Shown here: positions 59,001-64,000 of the stretch, piece after piece
How positions within the stretch are numbered: the stretch's first letter is position 1
Layout of the letters: every line of letters begins with the position of its first letter
From: Trissonchulus latispiculum
Lineage: Eukaryota > Nematoda > Enoplea > Enoplida > Ironidae
DNA: 64,000 nt
Assembly (NCBI GenBank): GCA_030248195.1
Contig: JASAND010018301.1
Span: forward strand, 18,475-82,474
Reading direction: 5' to 3'
The notes under the pieces: generated by a model
Database searches by the model: none
Seen by the model: the letters and a program-made list of their open reading frames with translations, nothing else
What the model was told of the DNA's origin: nothing
Made by a program: the position numbers and the translations under genes

Positions 59001-62000
59001 AAAGCAGAAACGTTAAAGCTGTGTGAAAGAAACTTTAAAAATTCCGCCAATCATTAATCGTCAACCGAAAATACAGAACAAAGAAGCTTGAAAAGTTCCA
59101 AGTTCTTCCTTTTCCTCTATTTTGACAGAAATTCAACATCCAGTACCCATGGCTGCAATAGTTTTAGTTGCTGTATATAGCATATAGCACTCTACTGCAG
59201 TGCAACCAAATGCAAACTTTACTGTCAGTGAAGGAGACTCATAAAACACAATTTGCAATGCTCTTCCGTACTTGAATACTAAATTTCGGACGATTGCAAC
59301 TTACCTGTAGCTAGTTATAGGCCGTGCTGTACTTCAGCAGCACTCTACTGCAGCGCAGCCAGATGCAAACGTTACTGTCGGTAAAGGAAACTCATACGGC
59401 ACGATTTGCAATGCTCTGCCGCACGTCTGTGCAAAATTTCGGACGATTGCAACTCATCTGTAGCTAGTTATAGGCCGTGCTGTACTTCAGCAGCACTCTA
59501 CTGCAGCGCAACCAGATGCAAACTTTACTGCCAGTGAGGGAAACTCATACGGCACGATTTGCAATGCTCTGCCGCACTTGTATGCAAAATTTCGGACGAT
59601 TGCAACTTACCTGTGGCTAGTTATAGGCCGTGCTGTGCTTCCGCAGCACTCTACTGCAGCGCAGCCACATAGTAACATCGTAATAAGTATACGAAACGTA
59701 TCTATAATAGTTTGTCATGTCCTAAGCTATCTGCATGCCGAATTTCAAATACCAGTGACGAATGAATAACTTGTTATCGACGGTGCTGTGTTTGGGGGCA
59801 GCACATACAGCACGGTGGAAGCTAGAGAGTAACACCAACTAACATAGCTACAGTTCCCCCTTACTACAGACATAATTTTCACCAAGTTTCATATGTTTAG
59901 TCCTTTACAGTAAGTCTACAGACAGCGTGCTACGGTGTCTGCATAATAGTACAGCACGATAGCAGCATCGCACAGAGCTGCGACTATGCTCATCGTGTTC
60001 AGCGACCCCGATAACCCTTACATGCGTCCCACTATATGGCCCAAAACAGCATATTTAGGCCTATTTTTGACTATTTTCTGTGGAGTTGGGACTTAGAAAT
60101 TTTCCGAAAATAGCTATTTGGCCGGACCAACTTTGGGCCGGCCGCCAGAACGATCCTGGCCAGATATCAAAAATCGCCCTCGTTAGGACATATAAACCCT
60201 TCCGTAGATCCCTATGCAACAAACCACGTCTCTCTAGCGTCTTCCCTGAGTCCTGTAGCTTTGACAAAAAATTGGCCATTTTTGGCCATTTTAGCGCCAA
60301 GTCCACTTTTGGCCGGCCGTACAGATGGCTGGCCGGGCCGGACAGCGAAAAAATATCAAAAAGGTTCACTTTCGGGGTATATACGTTCAGAAAAACCAAA
60401 CTTTACCTGCTGAAAATGCCCAGATCGTTCTAACACTCCGACAGAAAATTTCATTTTTCCAAGCGTGACTTACACGGAAAAAAACAAACGGACCTAACTT
60501 GTCCGGAAGCGAAAATTTTCAAAGTTGGAAATTTTGACCAAAACTTTTTTGCGACTTGTAGTACTCGTCGTGTAGATTCCAACGATACCAAAATTGTCCA
60601 GTTTGGTTGAGTATTTAGCTGGTACGGAGCTCGAACGGGTCTCCAAGGGCCGCACTAAGCCTTCTACACCCATATTATAGGGGAGCGCTCTTGCGCTCCC
60701 CTATAATATGTAGAAAACAGGCTATTTTTACTGCATTTTTGGTAATTTCAGACCACTTTGGATTCTCCTCTCTTTTAGGGTCGCCCACTTCCCCACCACT
60801 AGTTTTTTCGCCTAGAAAAATGCCCAGAATTTAGTCAACATGAAGAAACACCTCAGATTAAGCGGATTAAATTTTAATATAGCAAATTAAAGAGTTAACA
60901 GTTAGTCTGTTATTTCACGTTTGTGTTTTTTCAGGAAACGATGATGATGTTCCGGCAGTGAGTCTGCCCATTATCGACAGCCTTCATCCGAGACCTCCCT
61001 ATCTTCCGCTCAGTTTTCCCAAAGATTTAGCTGACAGGTAACGGAGTTTATTTTTGCTTAACGTCCGTTTTTGCCACAACATTAATGTATATTGTTGACT
61101 ACGTATATTCGTATGCTGGCTTGTAATGTAGGTTTCAGCTGTGTAAAATTGATTTAACGTTATATATTTTCTGTATTGGAAAGTGTGCTAAGGTCATGTT
61201 ATGTCTATCAGAGGTTGCGAGGAGACAATCAAGACAACGAATCATTGAAAAAGGGTTAGCCTGTAGACATTGAAAAACAGAGCTTTAGTACGATGTGGGA
61301 GAGGTCCAAAGGGAATGTGTTAGTTCTGATTATTCGTTTTGCTTAGGCTACTGCCTTTACATGGAAATCCTCCTGTATGGTTCATTGGGCAGTTTGTGAG
61401 ATATTTGATGAAACCCATGCCGGCATTAGAAAAACGAATTTCTGATGCCAAAACAAAACTAGGCTTCCAGAATCCGATTGTTGGGTAAGTGTTGATGAGA
61501 TTTTACGTAGTGTACAGTAGTATGCCTGGATTTATTGACAAATGATAGAGCAGAGAATTGTTAGCAATTTTACTGTCATGCTTTTATGTGCTTAATTAAT
61601 TTCGTTTGTATGTTTGTAATTGAGTTGCACTGCACTGCCATATGTTGGATATTTTGAAAGTTTCTTTTTCCAAGTCCAATTTGTTTTACGATGATGGGAT
61701 CATAAAACATCCTTTCTTAATCATTCTGATTTTTGTGGTTTTTCCTACCGATTAGTAGTAGTTTTAGTGAAAGCTTAGGGGTGTTGTGGTATCAGGTACC
61801 ATAATATTTTACTGGTTTTTAGTCTTCATGTGAGAAGAACCGATAAGCTTGGTGGTGAAGCTCAATTTCATGCTTTATCGGAGTACATGTATTGGGCCGA
61901 GGAATATTTTTCTCTGTTAGATATTGAAAATGGATCAAAAGTTAAACGACGCATTTATCTAGCGACTGATGAGCCTACATTGCTTCGAGAAGCCAAAAAA

Positions 62001-62837
62001 CAGTATGCGGTTTTATATTATTTTGCTTCTAATTGCAGGAGTGTTTAGAAACAGAAGGTTTCTGATTTACTAATTGACTGCGTTTATTTTTTCTGTTGAA
62101 TTGATGTAGAGAGAGACACATAGCAATTACTCATAAATTTCCTTATTAAACACTGATTTATTGATTTGAATTGATACTGTTTTAGATATCCAGATTATAT
62201 TATTTTGGGTGATCGGGATGTTGCAGCTTCTGCTCAGTTGGGCAGCCGTTACTCCGAGACTTCTCTATACGGTGTCATTTTAGACATTCACTTTTTATCT
62301 CTAACGGACTACTTGGTTTGCACCTTTTCTTCCCAGGTTTGTATATGTACAATTTTCCTGCTGTGTAGTTGTACGCAAAACGCTCTGAAAATGTCTGTTA
62401 TTATTAGCTAATATATTTGGCTACTCCTCTTGCTTGAATTTGAGGAGGCTTTTCGTTGATTTAATTTAATCAATAACAGTTTAGTGATGTTGTGATTGAC
62501 CACCAGTAGAGAGTTATAGCATATCCGTAGTTGTGCTTCGTGCTATGTTTGCTTACGTACTACTTACATAGTTACATCCACTCTTCAGTTTCTGTCTGTT
62601 TCTTCAGTTTCAATTTGTTCCAGGTATGTCGAATTGCTTATGAACTGATGCAAACCTATCATGCTGATGCTTCCAGTCGTTTTCATTCCTTGGATGATAT
62701 CTATTATTTTGGTGGCCAGGAGGGTCATGAACAGGAGGCTGTCATGGCCCATACTCCGGCCACTGGTTCCGAAATAGAGCTTCAGGTTGGCGACATCATT
62801 GGTGTTGCCGGTAATCATTGGGATGGCTGGTCTAAAG
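46876..62837 (+). CDS. FUT8: Alpha-1,6-fucosyltransferase (FUT8-type), partial multi-exon gene
   Basis: Ten coding exons splice in frame: 46876-47008, 48092-48120, 56278-56464, 56718-56943, 57799-57916, 60935-61037, 61347-61484, 61823-62002, 62186-62336, 62624-62837. Each intron begins GT and ends AG and all phases agree. The known family enzyme is a Golgi type II membrane protein. It moves fucose from GDP-fucose to the innermost GlcNAc of N-glycans (core fucosylation). Order seen: coiled-coil stem, cysteine-rich LQNPSDC...NKGCGFGC segment, GT23 catalytic domain with HVRRTDK and [16 protein letters not shown], then the start of the SH3-like domain ([17 protein letters not shown]). About 520 residues are covered of a usual ~575. 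The N-terminal tail/anchor exon was not found, and the final exon lies past the window. Introns are packed with transposons; no frame break is seen in any exon, so the gene looks functional. Confidence 0.93.
47009..48091 (+). other. FUT8 intron with minus-strand GGGTCTGG-type modules
   Basis: Two reverse-orientation hairpin modules lie at 47334-47370 and 47571-47603 (TTCTGGGxGxCTxCCGCC followed by CAGAGCCCCC). GCTGGACACA/GGACACAGT-type words repeat at about 47212-47285 and 47757-47815. No TIR pair could be closed, so the elements are fragmentary. Confidence 0.45.
48092..48120 (+). CDS. FUT8: FUT8 29-nt microexon
   Basis: Flanked by TTTCGTTTCAG and GTTAGT. Its first base completes the split codon from the preceding exon (AG+C, Ser). 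It then encodes FIRTNNAST, and its last base pairs with GA of the next exon (Gly). Without it the neighbouring exons do not join in phase, since phase 2 would meet an exon needing phase 1. The residues fall in the poorly conserved stem, so homology alone cannot prove it. Confidence 0.72.
48137..48890. mobile_element. GCGGGAAA(G)AAACCCA-family MITE, copy 3 (partial)
   Basis: It begins TATAGCTCGGCGGGGAAAG and has further GCGGGAAAAGAAAACCCA motifs at 48175-48195 and 48488-48540. Interior words such as AAAATGGGTCTAGTTTGGC match copy 1 at 29900-29930. No clear right tip is left before the next element. It sits in a FUT8 intron. Confidence 0.6.
48936..50324. mobile_element. CAGTGGCGCA element with GGGTCTGG module, carrying a nested insertion
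   Basis: The left tip CAGTGGCGCATATACG is followed by GGGGGGTCTGAGGGCGAAGC and AGAAGTTGAA. The right end has G/C runs and CTCAGTGCGCCCTG, paralleling the element at 45725-46784. A TTAA-flanked element (49182-50186) occupies most of it. GCGCCGAAGGCGCGAAAA words occur on both sides of the insertion. Confidence 0.6.
49182..50186. mobile_element. TTAA-flanked element, TIR GGTGCTGGTATCG, 1.0 kb
   Basis: TTAA (49178-49181) and TTAA (50187-50190) flank tips GGTGCTGGTATCGTTTTGTG and CACAAAGCGATACCAGCACC. TTAA duplication suggests piggyBac or Kolobok. Interior words are shared with 25260-26305 and 12905-13080. No transposase. It lies in a FUT8 intron. Confidence 0.75.
50446..51223. mobile_element. 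CAAGAACC MITE with about 190-bp TIRs
   Basis: CAAGAACCAAAAATGCTCC at the left is complemented at the right end, and the arms stay near-identical for about 190 bases. ACATATGAG and CTCATATG words repeat within the arms. It is related to the CAAGAATA elements at 58270 and 63913. No target duplication was found. Non-coding. Confidence 0.8.
51290..52215. repeat. 147-bp satellite, about six copies
   Basis: Units carry AAATCGCCTAAGTCCCCACC, CAGCACTCTACAGYCACTTT and TTGGTACCAAATTTGACCAC. Copies are 147 bp apart, divisible by three, so one frame stays open across several copies as a 49-residue repeat. The frame has no support as a protein. Copies are highly similar, suggesting recent amplification. 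Confidence 0.9.
52250..52602. repeat. 163-bp direct repeat, just over two copies
   Basis: AAACGGACACCGGA, GAGCTGGGCGCACCAGAAAA and GAGAGGCCAAGTAGAGCC recur at a spacing of about 163 bp, immediately after the 147-bp array. Not a coding repeat, since the period is not a multiple of three. Confidence 0.75.
52603..54090. other. Unassigned interior of the 5.6-kb element
   Basis: Mostly AT-rich with no recognised gene. There is a short tandem of TCTGCGCAGG words at 53206-53255. Confidence 0.4.
54095..54875. mobile_element. GGGTTGCCGC element, copy 1 (possibly Helitron/Helentron-like)
   Basis: It starts with two tandem 61-bp copies of a unit holding GGGTTGCCGCTTTTT and AAAGGCAACCC (a hairpin). It ends AAAAAGCCGCGGCAACCC followed by ATTCTCGCTACTTCGCTAGT. 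The CTAG-T end fits the Helitron CTRR|T rule, but 5' TC and Rep/helicase are not shown, so the class is speculative. GTGACCACxCCCTGTCC recurs at 54886 in the next copy. Confidence 0.5.
54880..55716. mobile_element. GGGTTGCCGC element, copy 2 (5'-truncated), in tandem
   Basis: It starts within the family (TCGTGACCACACCTGTCC) and ends AAAAAGCAGCGGCAACCC then ATTCTCGCTACTTCGCTAGT, the same end as copy 1. It carries a 155-bp tandem repeat. Confidence 0.5.
55170..55625. repeat. 155-bp tandem repeat, about 2.7 copies
   Basis: GCCTAGCGAAAGTTATGGCC and GAGCTCGTCGAGCTGAACAA recur exactly 155 bp apart (55301, 55456, 55611 for CTAGCGAA-type anchors). Open frames through it are artefacts. Confidence 0.85.
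56278..56464 (+). CDS. FUT8: FUT8 exon: stem to catalytic linker
   Basis: 187 nt, 61 whole codons plus two split ones. The block [17 protein letters not shown] aligns with the family's LWFFLQSELKKLK. Acceptor GCTTTTAG, donor GTGTTT. Another AG lies upstream at 56246, but only 56277 keeps phase with the microexon. Confidence 0.88.
56718..56943 (+). CDS. FUT8: FUT8 exon: cysteine-rich segment
   Basis: 226 nt. It encodes 75 residues ending [24 protein letters not shown] and LMVAYGTG, matching the family's disulphide-rich segment. A later AG (56749-56750) is also in frame, but the longer form matches the family length. Reading continues open past the donor (GTTAGT) to 57162, which is intron. Confidence 0.92.
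57799..57916 (+). CDS. FUT8: FUT8 exon: [17 protein letters not shown]
   Basis: 118 nt, phase 0 start and one extra base at the end. Blocks [14 protein letters not shown] and [10 protein letters not shown] match the family's RTLILES-NWRY and GWE-VF-P-S. Acceptor CGCTTTAG, donor GTATTT. A tempting GTGAGT inside (57869 on) is bypassed, because the frame and family match continue through it. The start may be off by one base. Confidence 0.9.
58270..58971. mobile_element. CAAGAATA MITE with about 180-bp TIRs
   Basis: CAAGAATAAAAATGCTCCGG at the left and its complement at the right head long near-identical arms. ATGCTCC-GGT-GGAGCAT forms a tip hairpin. The start of another copy lies at 63913. Non-coding; no target duplication recognised. 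Confidence 0.85.
59170..59790. repeat. 153-bp satellite, about four copies
   Basis: GCACTCTACTGCAG anchors lie at 59187, 59340, 59493 and 59646, exactly 153 apart. Units also carry TTTCGGACGATTGCAAC and GTTATAGGCCGTGCTGT. Located in a FUT8 intron. Confidence 0.9.
60671..60710. other. Perfect 18-bp hairpin with TCTT loop
   Basis: CATATTATAGGGGAGCGC pairs completely with the complement at 60693-60710 around TCTT. It is in a FUT8 intron. It is too short for a typical miRNA precursor and could be a MITE relic or an intronic structure. Confidence 0.8.
60935..61037 (+). CDS. FUT8: FUT8 exon: [14 protein letters not shown]
   Basis: 103 nt. [19 protein letters not shown] is close to the family's [19 protein letters not shown], the entry to the GT23 catalytic domain. 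Acceptor TTTTTTCAG, donor GTAACG. Confidence 0.95.
61347..61484 (+). CDS. FUT8: FUT8 exon: catalytic domain start
   Basis: 138 nt. [18 protein letters not shown] and [10 protein letters not shown] match the family's GDPAVWWVSQFVKYLIRP and KLGFKHPVIG. Acceptor TTGCTTAG, donor GTAAGT. Confidence 0.95.
61823..62002 (+). CDS. FUT8: FUT8 exon: GDP-fucose binding motif
   Basis: 180 nt. [16 protein letters not shown] contains the arginine pair, Asp, Lys and Glu known as essential in human FUT8 (365, 366, 368, 369, 373), and EYM carries the Tyr382 equivalent. ATDEPTLL corresponds to human ATDDPSLL: Asp409 is kept, but the Asp410 position is Glu. Donor GTATGC. Confidence 0.96.
62186..62336 (+). CDS. 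FUT8: FUT8 exon: catalytic core
   Basis: 151 nt. [18 protein letters not shown] includes the equivalent of human Asp453, and VCTFSSQ the equivalent of Ser469/Gln470. Acceptor TGTTTTAG, donor GTTTGT, phase 0 end. Confidence 0.96.
62624..62837 (+). CDS. FUT8: FUT8 exon: end of catalytic domain, start of SH3-like domain
   Basis: 214 nt. [17 protein letters not shown] and [13 protein letters not shown] close the catalytic domain; [17 protein letters not shown] begins the SH3-like domain. Acceptor TTGTTCCAG, donor GTACGT, phase 1 end. The expected last exon (family VNRKLGRTGLYPSYK) is not in the remaining 1.1 kb. Confidence 0.95.
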
Positions 62838-63213
62838 GTACGTAACAAGACCAGTAACAGAAGGTAACCTTTATGGTTTTAGGCAGACAACACTAAGGTT
62901 ATTATAATAGAAATTAGGTTTAGGTGTTTGTATGTGGTTCATTTTTGTGAGAATTGGTCTGAGCTAATGCATATTGTAGTGTCTAGTGTATAAAGAAGTT
63001 TTTCAGGAACAGGCAGTCAATTTTGTTTAAACAAAAGTGATTTGTTTAATCCGTAGAGTTGTCAGTTTTAATTTTCTCAAATGCGAACTGTGCTTTCAGT
63101 TTGCTGCTTTATTATTATGTAATTGTGTTGTAAAACCCGAACGGTTGCATTGGCTTAGTTTTTCAAAAGTACTGCCTACTTCTATGGCAATGCTGCTGGT
63201 TGATTACTACTAT

Positions 63214-63639
63214 CAAGAGTACATAAATCGTAAGAATATGACAAGCGTCACTCTATGCAGTGAAGGCAAAAACTATGCTATGCGCGTTAACGGATGACCC
63301 CCTACACAAATTGCCCCCCTCTCATACCGGCCCTATTTAGGTACGGGGTCCAAACGGGGTTTCTCATTCGCTTACTATATTATGTACATCTATGTGTTAA
63401 ACATGCACGATTGCACGCTTATACCACCTCCCCAAGTTGGACCCTTGTTAATTTCAACGTGTACTTAAATAAAGCAGTGAGCGACTCCTGTTTGGATCCA
63501 AACCTATATAGGGCCGTGTGACAGGGGGTGGTCAGTTTGGGGGGGGGCAGCCGTTAGCGCGCACAGCATATGTACTTTTTGTTTTCGCTGCATGGAGTGT
63601 GACGCTTGCCATAGTCTTATCATTATGTATGTACTCTTG
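63214..63639. mobile_element. CAAGAG-family MITE, copy 5
   Basis: CAAGAGTACATAAATCG at the left and ATGTATGTACTCTTG at the right, with GTTAACGGATGACCCC and CAGCCGTTAGCGCGC sub-terminal blocks as in the other copies. The 7 bases on each side do not match, so the duplication has decayed or was never formed. It lies in the last visible FUT8 intron. Confidence 0.75.
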
Positions 63640-63912
63640 ATAGCAGATAATAGTGTGACACCAGCCAGCCAGGCTTTCTATTGTCAGCTGCTGGGCCATC
63701 TTCTGCACGCAAAAAGCCCATTGACATTGCATTTGCGTTCCTATTAAATCAAACATGGCACCGCTGTGCCAACATTCTAAAGCTCTAAACGGACATCCAA
63801 GTATAATATCAATATGGCAAGTGTGCATACACAACCACATGTGGGTATTTGTTGATGTTGATGTTGGCTGGCAATGATGAGAACCATGGAGTCTCTACAG
63901 GAGGTAAATAGA

Positions 63913-64000
63913 CAAGAATAAAAATGCTCCGGTGGAGCATGAAAAATGCAATATGGGTGACATTCGGTTGTAAATGGACAGAGGACTAGGTTTTAAAACG
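63913..64000. mobile_element. CAAGAATA MITE, left end, cut by the window edge
   Basis: The 88 bases match 58270-58357 almost base for base, including the ATGCTCC hairpin. The rest of the element is outside the window. Confidence 0.85.

Larger units (their letters stand above)
57917..60934 (+). other. FUT8 intron with MITE, 153-bp satellite and hairpin
   Basis: This 3-kb intron holds the CAAGAATA element (58270-58971), the 153-bp satellite (59170-59790) and the 60671 hairpin. The rest (57917-58269, 58972-59169, 59791-60670, 60711-60934) has no recognised feature. Confidence 0.7.

Overview
The window looks like AT-rich, repeat-laden nuclear DNA from an animal, probably an invertebrate. It carries one multi-exon gene with GT..AG introns and conserved phases, microsatellites, LINE remnants, tRNA-derived repeats and a dense nest of non-autonomous DNA transposons. 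No bacterial, organellar or viral gene organisation was seen. The species cannot be named from the sequence alone.

Two host protein genes are supportable, both on the + strand. (1) An intronless DnaJ/Hsp40 class-B co-chaperone lies at 7680-8642, with TATA-like boxes just upstream. (2) The 3' two thirds of a FUT8-type alpha-1,6-fucosyltransferase gene lie at 46876-62837. I reconstructed ten coding exons whose phases join perfectly, including a 29-nt microexon at 48092-48120. The exon(s) for the N-terminal cytoplasmic tail and membrane anchor were not found, and the last exon (end of the SH3-like domain) lies beyond the window. FUT8 is the Golgi enzyme that adds core fucose to N-glycans. The two genes have no evident functional link.

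Layout. 1-4630: foldback elements, then a TTAA-flanked poly-G element carrying a younger CAAGAG-family hairpin element. 4630-8970: mostly unique DNA with the DnaJ gene. 8968-13710: inverted-repeat elements, a long TA microsatellite and a 1.58-kb near-perfect palindrome. 13710-24120: unassigned DNA, a GATCC-rich element, a second copy of the TTAA/poly-G element and nested MITEs. 24125-27411: a LINE 3' end split by a Harbinger-like MITE, then a nest of three further elements. 27838-30530: two further inverted-repeat elements. 30981-37959: a 7-kb block bounded by a 17-bp inverted repeat and holding a tRNA-Lys-like gene. 38460-42721: a LINE reverse-transcriptase fragment, a G/C-homopolymer region and another MITE. 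42878-43665: tandem tRNA-derived repeats. 43896-46836: two hAT-like elements in one TA microsatellite. 46876-62837: FUT8, its introns filled with nested elements and satellites of 147-163 bp period. 63213-64000: two more MITEs, the last cut by the window end.

The most interesting material is the transposon biology. One MITE family has perfect 7-bp target duplications ending in AC and a compensating sub-terminal hairpin. Several hAT-like families each carry a private short-period tandem array next to their tips. A GGGTCTGG/CCCCCC hairpin module recurs in at least seven places. Three TTAA-flanked elements share TIRs, one of them 5.6 kb long inside a FUT8 intron. Element-family names are inferred from termini and target duplications, because no intact transposase was found.
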